DNA of 64,000 bases from Sphingomonas morindae (GTDB lineage: Bacteria; Pseudomonadota; Alphaproteobacteria; Sphingomonadales; Sphingomonadaceae). This document shows, piece by piece, positions 29,892-39,198 of this stretch (positions within the stretch are counted from its first letter, which is position 1; each line of letters starts with the position of its first letter). Position numbers and translations under genes: made by a program. Below the pieces are notes generated by a model, which saw only the letters and a program-made list of their open reading frames with translations, did not search any database and was not told where the DNA came from. The stretch spans positions 1,442,001 through 1,506,000 of the forward strand of contig NZ_CP084930.1 in assembly GCF_023822065.1 (NCBI RefSeq), in the 5' to 3' direction.

Positions 29892-32641
29892 TGCGCGGCG
29901 CCCCAGCTCGGCCCGGTGCCGATCTCGACGCCGAGCGGCACCGACAGGGTGACGGCCGGGCCGGCCGCCGCTTCCATCACCGCGCGGATCACCTCGGCGG
30001 CGCGCGCGGCCTCCTCCTCCGGCACTTCGAACACGAGTTCGTCATGCACCTGGAGCAGCATGCGGACGCGATCGAGCCCGGCGGCGGCGAGCGCGGGCCC
30101 CATGCGCACCATGGCGCGCTTGATGAGATCGGCGGACGTGCCCTGGATCGGCGCGTTGATCGCCTGGCGCTCGGCGCCCTGCCGCTCGCCCACCGTCTTG
30201 CCCTTGATCCCGGGCAGCCAGGTCTTGCGGCCGAACAAAGTGGTGACATGGCCCTGCGCGCGGACCTGCGCCACCGTATCGGCGATATAGCGGCTGACCC
30301 CGGGGAAGCGGGCGAAATAGCGATCGATGATCGCCTGCGCCTCGCCCCGGTCCACCCCCAGCCGGCCGGCCAGCCCGAAGGCCGAGATGCCGTAGAGGAT
30401 GGCGAAATTGATCGTCTTGGCGCGGCCGCGCGTCTCCCGCGTCACCTCGCCGAACAATTCCTGCGCGGTGAGGCTGTGAATGTCCGCGCCGGTGGCGAAG
30501 GCCTCGCGCAGCTCGGGCACATCGGCCATGTGCGCGGCGAGGCGCAGCTCGATCTGCGAATAGTCCGCCGAGAGGATGACATGGCCCGGCGCGGCGACAA
30601 AGGCATCGCGGATGCGGCGCCCCAACTCGGTGCGGATGGGGATGTTCTGGAGATTGGGATCGGTGGAGGACAGCCGCCCCGTCTGCGCCACGGCGAGGCT
30701 GAAGCTGGTATGGACCCGGCCCGTCTCGGGATTGATCTGCTGCTGCAGGGCATCGGTATAGGTGGTCTTGAGCTTGGTGAGCTGGCGCCATTCCAGCACC
30801 AGCCGCGCCACCTCCACGCCATCGCCCGCCAGCCGTTCCAGCTCGTTCACATCGGTGGAATAGACGCCCGACTTGCCCTTGCGGCCGCCCTTGAGTCCGA
30901 GCCGCTCGAACAGCACCTCGCCGAGCTGCTTGGGCGAGCCGATGGTGAAGGGGCCGCCCGCGGCTTCGTGGATCACGCCCTCCAGCCGCGCGATCTCGAC
31001 CGCGTAATCGGCCGAGAGCCGCTGCAATTCGTCGCGATCCACCCGGACGCCAGCGCGCTCCATCGCCGCGACGACGGGCACCAGCGGCCGATCGACCAGC
31101 TCATAGACGCGGGTCGCGCCCTCGGCGGCGAGACGCGGCTTGAGCCGGCGCCACAGCCGCAGCGTCACATCGGCGTCCTCGGCGGCATAATGGGTGGCGC
31201 GCTCAAGCCCGACCCGATCGAAGCTGACCTGATTCTTGCCCGAGCCGCAGACATCCTTGAAGGCGATGGTGGTGTGGGCGAGATGCGTCTTGCACAGATC
31301 GTCCATGCCATGGCTCTGGCGGCCGGCATCGAGATCGTAGCTGATCAGCATCGTATCGTCATAGCCGACCAGATCGAGCCCGGCGCGCGCCAGCACCAGC
31401 ATGTCGAACTTCAGATTCTGCCCGATCTTGAGCACGGCGGGATCGGCGAGCAGCGGCGCCAGCCGCGCCAGCACCAGCGCGCGGGGCAGCTGCACCGGCA
31501 CCTCGGCGAGCAGGCCCTCGCCCTCGCCGACATGGCCGATCGGGATATAGCAGGCCTGGCCGGGCACCAGGGCGAGGCTGACGCCGACCAGATTGGCCCG
31601 CATCGCATCGAGATGATCGGTCTCGGTATCGATCGCGACATGGCCCTGCGCGGTGGCCGCCGCGATCCAGCGGTCGAGCGCCTCGATCTCCACCACCGTC
31701 TCATAGGCCTCGTGGCGGAAGGGCGGATCATCGGGCAGCGCCGCCGCCGCAGCGGCCGGCACGGGCGCCGCGCCGCCATCGCCGAGCTTGGTGAGCAGCG
31801 AGCGGAAGCCCTGATCCTCCAGAAAGGCGCGCAGCGGCGCCGGCGGAATGCCCTGGAGCGAGAGCCCGTCGAGCGGTTCGGGCAGCGGCGCGGCGCAGTG
31901 CAGCTCCACCAGCCGGCGCGAGAGCCGCGCCGTATCGGCGTGCTCGATCAGCGCCTGGCGCAGCTTGGGCTTGGTGATCGACTCGGCGGCCGCCAGCACC
32001 GATTCGAGATCGCCATAGGTCTGGATCAGCTGGCTCGCCGTTTTCGGCCCGACGCCGGGCACGCCGGGCACATTGTCGACGCTGTCGCCCATCAGCGCCA
32101 GCACATCGCCGAGCTTGTCCGGTCCGACGCCGAACTTCTCGACGACATAGTCCGGCCCGATCCGGCGATCATTCATCGTGTCCAGCATGTCGAGCCCGGG
32201 CTCGATCAGCTGCATCAGATCCTTGTCGGACGAGACGATGGTGACGGCCCAGCCCTCGGCCAGCGCCGCCTTGGCGTAGCAGGCGATGATATCGTCCGCC
32301 TCGAAGCCGGCCACTTCGATGCACGGCACCGAAAAGGCGCGCGTCGCATCGCGGATCATCGGGAATTGCGGGACGAGATCCTCGGGCGGCGGCGGGCGGT
32401 GCGCCTTGTACTGATCGTACATCTCGTTGCGGAAGCTGTGGCTGCCCTTGTCGAAGATCACGGCCAGATGGCTCGGCCCCTCCGGACCGGCCAGCTCGTT
32501 CAGCAGCTTCCACAACATGGTGGTGAAGCCATAGACGGCGCCGGCGGGCTGTCCGTGCCGATTGGTCAGCGGCGGCAGCCGGTGATAGGCGCGGAAGATA
32601 TAGCTCGATCCGTCGACGAGATAGAGATGGCTGGCGGGCAT
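29888..32641 (-). CDS. polA: DNA polymerase I
   Basis: 917 residues with all three domains: 5' nuclease (1-290; LVDGSSYIFRAYH, FEADDIIACYAK, GDSVDNVPGVPGVGPKTA), 3'-5' proofreading exonuclease with its metal residues kept (AIDTETDHLDAM, D338 and E340), and polymerase (DYSQIELRLAAHM, RGRAKTINFAILYG, LQVHDELVFEVPE). It removes primers and fills gaps. TAGACG (32648-32653) is 6 nt before the ATG, suggesting a leaderless mRNA that also carries the downstream flippase. Confidence 0.98.
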   Translation of the reverse strand: MPASHLYLVDGSSYIFRAYHRLPPLTNRHGQPAGAVYGFTTMLWKLLNELAGPEGPSHLAVIFDKGSHSFRNEMYDQYKAHRPPPPEDLVPQFPMIRDATRAFSVPCIEVAGFEADDIIACYAKAALAEGWAVTIVSSDKDLMQLIEPGLDMLDTMNDRRIGPDYVVEKFGVGPDKLGDVLALMGDSVDNVPGVPGVGPKTASQLIQTYGDLESVLAAAESITKPKLRQALIEHADTARLSRRLVELHCAAPLPEPLDGLSLQGIPPAPLRAFLEDQGFRSLLTKLGDGGAAPVPAAAAAALPDDPPFRHEAYETVVEIEALDRWIAAATAQGHVAIDTETDHLDAMRANLVGVSLALVPGQACYIPIGHVGEGEGLLAEVPVQLPRALVLARLAPLLADPAVLKIGQNLKFDMLVLARAGLDLVGYDDTMLISYDLDAGRQSHGMDDLCKTHLAHTTIAFKDVCGSGKNQVSFDRVGLERATHYAAEDADVTLRLWRRLKPRLAAEGATRVYELVDRPLVPVVAAMERAGVRVDRDELQRLSADYAVEIARLEGVIHEAAGGPFTIGSPKQLGEVLFERLGLKGGRKGKSGVYSTDVNELERLAGDGVEVARLVLEWRQLTKLKTTYTDALQQQINPETGRVHTSFSLAVAQTGRLSSTDPNLQNIPIRTELGRRIRDAFVAAPGHVILSADYSQIELRLAAHMADVPELREAFATGADIHSLTAQELFGEVTRETRGRAKTINFAILYGISAFGLAGRLGVDRGEAQAIIDRYFARFPGVSRYIADTVAQVRAQGHVTTLFGRKTWLPGIKGKTVGERQGAERQAINAPIQGTSADLIKRAMVRMGPALAAAGLDRVRMLLQVHDELVFEVPEEEAARAAEVIRAVMEAAAGPAVTLSVPLGVEIGTGPSWGAAH

Positions 32642-32762
32642 CGGCCGCGTCTAGCAGCGCCGCGCGGCGATGGCGACTGCCCGAGCGCCGGAGCGTGCCG
32701 CCTTTCCCCCGGCGCTGTGGCCGGTTTACCATGCGGCTCCGGTCCCTTCAGGAGTCGCCGTC

Positions 32763-33278
32763 ATGCGCATCCCCCTCGCCGCCCTGCTCGTCGCCGCGCT
32801 CGCCGCGCCCCTTCCCGCCCAGGCGCCGAGCCGCACGGTCAGCTTCCGCTCGGCGACGGGCGCGGCCGGCACCGCCACCCTCACCGCCGCGCCCAAGGGG
32901 CTGCTGATCCATGTCGAGGCCGAGGGGCTGAGCCCCGGCTGGCACGCCATCCATGTCCATGCCGTGGGCGACTGCTCCGACGCCGGCTTCAAGAAGGCGG
33001 GCGGCCATGTCCATGGCGATGGCGCGGCGGTGCACGGCCTGCTCAACCCCGCCGCCACCGATCGCGGCGATCTGCCCAATATCTACGCCGATGCCGACGG
33101 CCATGCGCGCGCCGAACTCTTCACCCCCATGCTGGCGCTGGCCGACGGCCAGGGCGACCGGCTCAACATCCTCGATGCCGATGGCGCGGCGCTGGTGATC
33201 CACGCCAACAAGGACGATTATACGAGCCAGCCGATCGGGGGCGCCGGCGACCGGGTGGCGTGCGCGGTGGTGAAATAG
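32763..33278 (+). CDS. sodC: Cu/Zn superoxide dismutase with altered zinc site
   Basis: 171 residues. Signal peptide MRIPLAALLVAALAAPLPAQ, so periplasmic. It converts superoxide to peroxide. Copper ligands are present: H64 and H66 (HVHAVGDC), bridging H82 (AGGHVHG) and H147 (VIHANKDD). R164, the disulfide pair C71/C167, and zinc ligands H91 and D103 (GDLPN) also remain. The third zinc His, normally in HxGDLPN, is Asp here (TDRGDLPN, D100). AGGAG is 8 nt before ATG 32763. Confidence 0.93.
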   Translation: MRIPLAALLVAALAAPLPAQAPSRTVSFRSATGAAGTATLTAAPKGLLIHVEAEGLSPGWHAIHVHAVGDCSDAGFKKAGGHVHGDGAAVHGLLNPAATDRGDLPNIYADADGHARAELFTPMLALADGQGDRLNILDADGAALVIHANKDDYTSQPIGGAGDRVACAVVK

Positions 33279-33291
33279 CGGGCGCGGCGGC

Positions 33292-34560
33292 TCACACCGC
33301 CCGCATCGCCCCCACGAACAGGCCGACGCGCGCGCTCAGCGCGTCGGCGCGCTCGGCGATCAGCCCGGCATTGCGCGACAGCACCGTGGCGCCGATTCCG
33401 GCCTCGCCGACGCTGCTATCGATCACGCGCAGATTTTCGCCGATATGCTGGCAGGCGAGCACCGCCTGATCGGCGTGGAGCACGATCTCGCGCACCGCGT
33501 CGCTCTCGGCGCCGACCGCCGCCTCGATCGCCTGGCTGGCATGATCGATCCGGCCGAACGCCTGCTCGATGCCGCCCTGCGAGGCGCTGACGCTGCCCAT
33601 CATCTCGCGCATCTGATCGATCCGGTGGCCGATATCGCCGGCCGCCCGGCGCGCCTGGCCGGCGAGCCCCTTCACTTCCTGCGCCACCACCGCGAAGCCG
33701 CGCCCCGCCTCGCCGGCGCGCGCCGCCTCGATGGTGGCGTTGATGGCGAGCAGATTGACCCGCGCCGCCAGCGCTTCGATCATCGCCACCGCCTGGCTCA
33801 CCTCCTCCGCCCCGGCGGCGAGCGCGCGGGTGCGCCCGGCGGCGAGCCCGACGAGCGCCTCGGCCTCCGCCCTGGTTTCGCGCGCGGCCTCGAGATGGCG
33901 GCCGATCGCGCCGAACATCTCGCCCAGCCGCCGCGCGCGGCCGGCGATATCGCCCATGCCGACCGTGGTCTGGGTGGCGGCGGCGGCGGTGGCGGCGCTG
34001 CGCTCGCCGATTTCGGCGCCGCGCTCGGTCATCTGCTGGCCCATCTGATCGACCTCGTCGGCGGCGCTGCCGAGCAGCCGGGCCAGCACCGCCACATCGC
34101 CGACGAAATCCTCGCTCATCGCGTCGAGCCGGATGAGGCGATCGGCGTGACGCCGCGCCTGGCGCCGCTCGCGCTCGGCGGCGAGCGCGACGATCGCCTG
34201 GTTGCCGAGCACGCCGGCAAATTCGCCCTCCCGGGTCAGGATCATGCCCTCGCGGCCGCCGCTGGCGGCGTAGACATCGAGCAGGTCGGCGACGTCGAGC
34301 CGGATCTCGGCGACGGGGCAGGCATGGACGCGGCGCGCCAGGCCCTGGGTGTAGGCGGGGTTCTGCAGCAGCGCGAAGCCGTAGGGATTGAACAGGATGC
34401 GGCGGATATCGGCCTCGAACAGCGCGCCGAGCGGGCGGCGATCATCATCCAGCACCGCGATCAGCCGGCGCTGCGGACGCGCCAGGAAAAGCTCGACCGC
34501 GCGCACCAGCGGCGTGTCCAACGGCAGGGCCGCATCTTCCTCGATCCAGCTGTCCAGCAC
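33292..34560 (-). CDS. Soluble chemoreceptor with N-terminal CBS-like pair
   Basis: 422 residues from GTG 34560. No transmembrane segment or HAMP domain. Residues 1-125 look like two CBS-type halves ([23 protein letters not shown] with [24 protein letters not shown] with [20 protein letters not shown]), separated by [15 protein letters not shown] helical linker leads to the methyl-accepting signalling hairpin; its tip (residues 269-300, [20 protein letters not shown]) is intact. It should signal through CheA/CheW from the cytoplasm in response to a small ligand, possibly a nucleotide. No che genes are nearby. Confidence 0.85.
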   Translation of the reverse strand: MLDSWIEEDAALPLDTPLVRAVELFLARPQRRLIAVLDDDRRPLGALFEADIRRILFNPYGFALLQNPAYTQGLARRVHACPVAEIRLDVADLLDVYAASGGREGMILTREGEFAGVLGNQAIVALAAERERRQARRHADRLIRLDAMSEDFVGDVAVLARLLGSAADEVDQMGQQMTERGAEIGERSAATAAAATQTTVGMGDIAGRARRLGEMFGAIGRHLEAARETRAEAEALVGLAAGRTRALAAGAEEVSQAVAMIEALAARVNLLAINATIEAARAGEAGRGFAVVAQEVKGLAGQARRAAGDIGHRIDQMREMMGSVSASQGGIEQAFGRIDHASQAIEAAVGAESDAVREIVLHADQAVLACQHIGENLRVIDSSVGEAGIGATVLSRNAGLIAERADALSARVGLFVGAMRAV

Positions 34561-34660
34561 GCCCGCCCATCCGTAGCCATTCGAGATGGATCTAGACGAA
34601 AGTCGGTAAAGGCGGAGTTAGCCGAATGTTACGGACGGGTGACGAAGAGGTATCGGAAAG

Positions 34661-36256
34661 TCAGGGAACAAGGACCGTATCGCGCGCCTCGCCAAGCGTT
34701 TCCGGGTAATCGAGTGTGTAGTGCAGCCCCCGGCTCTCCTTGCGGGCGAGCGCACAGCGGACGATAAGATCCGCCGTTTCCACGAGGTTGCGCAGCTCGA
34801 TCAGATCGGCGGTGACGCGGAACTCGCCGTAATAGTCTTCGACTTCGCGGCGAAGCATGCGGATGCGGTGCTGCGCGCGCTCCAGCCTTTTGGTGGTGCG
34901 GACGATGCCCACATAATCCCACATGAAGCGCCGGATCTCGCGCCAATTGTGCTGCACGATCACCTCCTCGTCCGAGTCGGTGACGCGGCTGGCATCCCAG
35001 GGCCGGATCGGCGGCGGCGGCGGCAACTCGTCCCAATGGCGCGCGATGTGCGACGCCGCCGCCTCGCCATAGACGAAACATTCGAGCAGCGAATTGGAGG
35101 CGAGGCGATTGGCGCCGTGCAGGCCCGATTGCGTTACCTCGCCGGCGGCATAGAGGCCGGGCAGATCGGTGCGGCCCTTGCGGTCCACGATCACCCCGCC
35201 ACAGGTATAATGCTGGGCCGGCACGACCGGGATCGGCTCGCGCGTGATATCGATCCCCAGCCCCATCAGCTTGGCGTGGATGGTGGGGAAATGGCCGATG
35301 ATGAAGTCGGCCGGCTGGTTGCTGATGTCGAGATGGACATAGTCCAGCCCCAGCCGCTTGATCTCGTGATCGATCGCGCGCGCCACCACGTCGCGCGGGG
35401 CGAGTTCGGCGCGGGGATCGAAATCGGGCATGAAGCGGTGGCCCGCCCCCGGCACGCCCGGCGGCAGCTTCAGCTGGCCGCCCTCGCCGCGCATCGCCTC
35501 GGTGATCAGGAAATTCTTGACCTCGAGATTCCACAGGCAGGTGGGGTGGAACTGCATCATCTCCATGTTGGAGACGCGCGCGCCCGCGCGCCACGCCATG
35601 GCGATGCCGTCGCCGGTCGCGCCGCGCGGCGCGGTGGAATAGAGATAGGTGCGGCCGGCGCCGCCCGTCGCCAGGATGGTGGCGCGGCCGGTGAACAGCT
35701 CCACCTCGCCCGATCGCCGATCCAGCGCATAGACGCCCCAGACGCGGCCATCGCCCAGATAGCGCTCGCCATGGCGCGAGGTGGCGAGATCCACCGCCGC
35801 CATGCCCGGCACCAGCGTGATATTGGGATGCGCGGCCGCCGCCGCCTGCAGCGCCACCTGCACCGCGCGCCCGGTGGCATCGTCGACATGGACGATGCGG
35901 CGATGGCTGTGGCCGCCTTCGCGCGTCAGGTGCAGGCTGTTGCCGGCCATGTTGAAGGGCACGCCCAGCGCGATCAGCCGCTCGATCGCGCGCGGCGCAT
36001 TCTCGATCACGAACTCGACGGTGGCGCGATCGTTGAGGCCCGCGCCGGCGATCATCGTGTCTTCGATATGGCTTTCGAAGGTATCGCCTTCCTCCAGCAC
36101 GGCGGCGATTCCGCCCTGCGCCCAGTTGGTCGATCCGTCGTCGAGGCCGCCCTTGGCCAGCACCACCACGCGGAAGCGTTCCGCCAGGCTCAGCGCGGCG
36201 GTGAGGCCGGCCGCGCCGGAGCCGACGATGACGACGTCATAGGCCGCTATGGCCAT
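34661..36256 (-). CDS. nadB: L-aspartate oxidase
   Basis: 531 residues, full length. FAD enzyme that oxidises aspartate to iminoaspartate, the first step of de novo NAD synthesis. Seen: VVIVGSGAAGLTAAL (dinucleotide loop), NWAQGGIAAVL, ATGRAVQVAL, ATGGAGRTYLYSTAP, MQFHPTCL, HYTCGGV and GLHGANRLASNSLLECFVYG. nadA and nadC are not adjacent. Its ATG overlaps the stop of the upstream ABC ATPase by 1 bp (TGATG), so an ABC transporter subunit and NAD synthesis are translationally linked here, an unexpected pairing. Confidence 0.97.
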   Translation of the reverse strand: MAIAAYDVVIVGSGAAGLTAALSLAERFRVVVLAKGGLDDGSTNWAQGGIAAVLEEGDTFESHIEDTMIAGAGLNDRATVEFVIENAPRAIERLIALGVPFNMAGNSLHLTREGGHSHRRIVHVDDATGRAVQVALQAAAAAHPNITLVPGMAAVDLATSRHGERYLGDGRVWGVYALDRRSGEVELFTGRATILATGGAGRTYLYSTAPRGATGDGIAMAWRAGARVSNMEMMQFHPTCLWNLEVKNFLITEAMRGEGGQLKLPPGVPGAGHRFMPDFDPRAELAPRDVVARAIDHEIKRLGLDYVHLDISNQPADFIIGHFPTIHAKLMGLGIDITREPIPVVPAQHYTCGGVIVDRKGRTDLPGLYAAGEVTQSGLHGANRLASNSLLECFVYGEAAASHIARHWDELPPPPPIRPWDASRVTDSDEEVIVQHNWREIRRFMWDYVGIVRTTKRLERAQHRIRMLRREVEDYYGEFRVTADLIELRNLVETADLIVRCALARKESRGLHYTLDYPETLGEARDTVLVP

Positions 36257-37173
36257 CAGCCGCGCCGGGTGAGCGAGAGGAACACATCCTCCAGATCCGC
36301 CTCGCGGGTGGAGACGTCCACCACGCTCAGCCCGGCATCGGCGAGCGCGGTGAGCACGTCGCCGGCATGGACGCGGGTCTTGTCATAGCTGATGACGATG
36401 GTGCGCGGGCCCTTCAGCTCGACCTTCTCGAAGCAGCGCGCCTCGGGCGGGGCGGCGAGGTCGCGATCCACCGTCACCTCCACCACCTTCTCGGTCGCCT
36501 TGGCGAGCAGCGCGGCGGTGGGCTCGTTGGCGATGAGCCGGCCATTGTTGATGATCGCGATGCGATCGCACAATTCCTGCGCTTCCTCGAGATAATGGGT
36601 GGTCAGCACCACCGTCGTGCCCTGGCGGTTGAGCTCGCGCACATAGGCCCAGAGCTGCTGGCGCAGCTCCAGATCGACGCCGGCGGTGGGCTCGTCCAGC
36701 ACCAGCACCGGCGGCGTATGGACGAGCGCCTTGGCGACGAGCAGCCGCCGCTTCATGCCGCCCGACAGGGTGCGCGCGAAGGCATTGGCCTTGTCGGCCA
36801 GATGCACCGCGCGCAGCAATTCCTGGGTGCGCCGCTGCGCCTTGGGCACGCCATAGAGGCCGGCGTAGATTTCCAGCGTCTCGGCCGGGGTGAAGAAGGG
36901 ATCGAACAGGATCTCCTGGGGCACGATGCCGATCGAGACCTTGGCGTTGCGCGGATGCTCGTCGATGTCGAAGCCCCAGATCGAGGCGGTGCCCCCGGTC
37001 TTGTTGACGAGGCCGGCGAGGATGTTGATGAGCGTCGACTTGCCGGCGCCATTGGGGCCGAGCAGGCCGAATATCTGGCCGCGCGGCACATCGAAGCTGA
37101 CGCCGTCCAGCGCGCGCTTGCCGCCCTGATAGGTTTTTTCGAGCTGCCGGATGCTGATCGCCGCCTGTTCCAT
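36256..37173 (-). CDS. ABC-2 type transporter ATP-binding protein
   Basis: 305 residues. Single ATPase domain with Walker A GPNGAGKSTLIN, signature LSGGMKRRLLVAKAL, Walker B VLVLDEPTAGVD and the switch His in LTTHYLEEA. A C-terminal extension (residues 230-305) is typical of CcmA/DrrA-like exporters. No permease gene is adjacent, so its partner must be elsewhere. TATCTG (37181-37186) sits 7 nt before the ATG as a possible leaderless -10. Confidence 0.92.
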   Translation of the reverse strand: MEQAAISIRQLEKTYQGGKRALDGVSFDVPRGQIFGLLGPNGAGKSTLINILAGLVNKTGGTASIWGFDIDEHPRNAKVSIGIVPQEILFDPFFTPAETLEIYAGLYGVPKAQRRTQELLRAVHLADKANAFARTLSGGMKRRLLVAKALVHTPPVLVLDEPTAGVDLELRQQLWAYVRELNRQGTTVVLTTHYLEEAQELCDRIAIINNGRLIANEPTAALLAKATEKVVEVTVDRDLAAPPEARCFEKVELKGPRTIVISYDKTRVHAGDVLTALADAGLSVVDVSTREADLEDVFLSLTRRG

Positions 37174-37275
37174 GCGCCGCCAGATAGACGCTGCGCCGCG
37201 CCGCCGCCAGAGCCCGCATCACGCTCGCGCACGGGCATGATTGCGCGGCGGCGGCCGGCTTGCTATCCGCGCGCC

Positions 37276-37485
37276 ATGATCCAGCCGCCTGAAACGATCC
37301 GCGTATCGCATCGCCGCGTCGTCTGCGACGGCGCCACCGACATTCCGAGCGGTTCGGCGCTCGGCCATCCGCGCGTCTGGCTCGAGATCGACGAGGATGG
37401 CTTTGTCGAATGCGGCTATTGCGATCGCCGCTTCGTGCTGATCGGCGGCCCGGCCGATCACCCGCCGGCGGGCCAGGCCGCCTGA
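37276..37485 (+). CDS. Small zinc-finger protein, NDUFS6-like
   Basis: 69 residues. Core: VVCDG, LGHPRVWLEIDEDG and ECGYCDRRFVLIGG. The Cys plus His plus Cys-x2-Cys set is that of the zinc site in the mitochondrial complex I accessory subunit NDUFS6, widespread in alphaproteobacteria. Association with respiratory complex I is inferred from that family. TATCCG (37264-37269) lies 6 nt before the ATG. Confidence 0.85.
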   Translation: MIQPPETIRVSHRRVVCDGATDIPSGSALGHPRVWLEIDEDGFVECGYCDRRFVLIGGPADHPPAGQAA

Positions 37486-37540
37486 GCCAGGCCGGCTTCC
37501 CCCCGCGCCAAGGGGGGATGCGCCACGCCAACGGGGCGCC

Positions 37541-37546
37541 TATATC
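37541..37546 (+). promoter_or_regulatory. Probable -10 element for tldD
   Basis: TATATC ends 6 nt before ATG 37553, the same hexamer and distance as at gyrB. It predicts a leaderless tldD mRNA. Confidence 0.45.
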
Positions 37547-37552
37547 GCCGCC

Positions 37553-38983
37553 ATGGCCACCGCTCCCGATCCCCGCTCCCTGCTGTATCGCGACGGCTTC
37601 GATCCCGACGCCGCGCTCCGCCTGACCGCCGAGGCGCTGGGGCGCTGCGACGATGGCGAGCTTTATCTCCAGCACAGCGTCTCCGAGAGCTTCGGCTTCG
37701 ACGACGGCCGCCTCAAGACGGCCGATTTCACCACCCAGAGCGGCTTCGGGCTGCGCGGCGTCTCGGGCGAGACGACCGCCTTCGCCCATGCCAACGAGAT
37801 CAGCGCCCCCGCGATCCGGCGCGCCGCCGAGACGATGCGGCTGCTCGATCCCGCCGCGCAGGGGCCGGCGGCGCCGCCGCCGCGCACCAACCGCCACCTC
37901 TATACCGGCAGCGATCCGCTCAGCATCGTGCCCTTCGCGCGCAAGGTGGCTTTGTGCCAGACGATCGACGCGCTGGCGCGCGCCCGCGATCCGCGCGTGG
38001 CGCAAGTTTCGGTCGGGCTGGCGGGCAGCTGGAGCGTGATCGAGATCGTGCGGCCCGACGGCTTCCTCGCCACCGATATCAGGCCGCTGGTGCGGCTCAA
38101 CGTCACCATCGTGGTGGAGCAGAATGGCCGCCGCGAGAGCGGCACCTTCGGCATGGGCGGACGCTATCTCTACGACCGGCTGTTCGAGCAGCCGACCTGG
38201 GAGCGCGCGATCGGCGAGGCGCTGGCGCAGGCGCTGGTCAATCTGGAGGCGGTCGCCGCGCCCGCGGGCGAGATGACGGTGGTGTGCGGCCCGGGCTGGC
38301 CCGGCGTGCTGCTGCACGAGGCGATCGGCCATGGCCTGGAGGGCGATTTCAACCGCAAGGGCTCGTCCGCCTTTTCCGGCCGGATCGGCGAGCGCGTCGC
38401 CGCGCCGGGGGTGACGGTGATCGACGATGGCTCGATCGCCGATCGGCGCGGCTCGCTCTCGATCGATGACGAGGGCACGCCGACCCAGGCCAATGTCCTG
38501 ATCGAGGACGGCATCCTGCGCGGCTATATGCAGGACCGGCTGAATGCGCGGCTGATGGGCGTGGCCGCCACCGGCAATGGCCGCCGCGAGAATTTCGCCT
38601 ATGCGCCGATGCCGCGCATGACCAACACCTTCATGCTGGGCGGCAACGACGATCCGCAGGAGATCATCGCCCGCGCCGGGAACGGCATCTACGCCAAGAG
38701 CTTCGGCGGCGGCCAGGTGGACATCACCTCGGGCAAGTTCGTCTTCTCCTGCACCGAGGCCTATCGCATCGAGAATGGCCGGCTGGGCGCGCCCATCAAG
38801 GGCGCGACGCTGATCGGCGACGGGCCCTCGGTGCTGACCCGGGTGCGCGCGATCGGCAACGACATGGCGCTGGACGAGGGCATCGGCATGTGCGGCAAGG
38901 GCGGCCAGTCGGTGCCGGCGGGGGTGGGCCAGCCCAGCCTGCTGATCGACCGGTTGACCGTGGGCGGCACCGCCGCCGGCTGA
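37553..38983 (+). CDS. tldD: TldD metalloprotease
   Basis: 476 residues. Catalytic subunit of the TldD/TldE (PmbA) protease, which trims small ribosomally made peptides and unfolded chains. The zinc motif HEAIGHGLEGD is present (HExxxH followed by Asp), as are YLQHSVSESFGFDDGRLK, SGRIGERVAAPGVTVIDDG and the C-terminal GMCGKGGQSVPAGVGQP. The partner tldE/pmbA is not in this window. The frame has no obvious ribosome site, consistent with the -10 so close to the start. Confidence 0.95.
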   Translation: MATAPDPRSLLYRDGFDPDAALRLTAEALGRCDDGELYLQHSVSESFGFDDGRLKTADFTTQSGFGLRGVSGETTAFAHANEISAPAIRRAAETMRLLDPAAQGPAAPPPRTNRHLYTGSDPLSIVPFARKVALCQTIDALARARDPRVAQVSVGLAGSWSVIEIVRPDGFLATDIRPLVRLNVTIVVEQNGRRESGTFGMGGRYLYDRLFEQPTWERAIGEALAQALVNLEAVAAPAGEMTVVCGPGWPGVLLHEAIGHGLEGDFNRKGSSAFSGRIGERVAAPGVTVIDDGSIADRRGSLSIDDEGTPTQANVLIEDGILRGYMQDRLNARLMGVAATGNGRRENFAYAPMPRMTNTFMLGGNDDPQEIIARAGNGIYAKSFGGGQVDITSGKFVFSCTEAYRIENGRLGAPIKGATLIGDGPSVLTRVRAIGNDMALDEGIGMCGKGGQSVPAGVGQPSLLIDRLTVGGTAAG

Positions 38984-39150
38984 TCCTCGGGAACCGCTTG
39001 GCGCCAAGGACGTTCGGCGGCGGTTCACCCCTCAGTCTGCACCGCGCCCTCTGCCTATTTTCTGGGCAGCCGGTAACAATTGCTCAATAATCGGGCGCAC
39101 GATTGGCCGCGTTTCCGCGCGCACCCCGCATGACGCGGGCCTTTTGCCTC

Positions 39151-39165
39151 TGGCACGGCTCTTGC
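39151..39165 (+). promoter_or_regulatory. Sigma-54 promoter of glnK-amtB
   Basis: TGGCACGGCTCTTGC, with C before and T after, matches the RpoN consensus YTGGCACGRNNNTTGCW at every defined position. It lies 34 bp upstream of the glnK ATG, giving a short leader with a GGGGAG ribosome site. This implies NtrC-dependent induction under nitrogen limitation. No convincing full NtrC dyad was recognised, only a TGCACC half-site near 39037. Confidence 0.88.
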
Positions 39166-39198
39166 TGGAAGACAGCGGGAGACAAACAGGGGAGCGGC

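Noticed and set aside
29891-33469. 1192-codon plus-strand frame opposite polA and across sodC
   Set aside because: Antisense shadow with low-complexity Gly/Arg/His composition; polA and sodC are unmistakable.
37130-37142. T-run GGTTTTTTC as a terminator
   Set aside because: It lies inside the ABC ATPase coding sequence near its start and has no preceding stem.
36383-39028. 881-codon minus-strand frame spanning tldD, the zinc finger and the ABC ATPase
   Set aside because: Opposite to tldD and out of frame with the ATPase; composition is that of a shadow.
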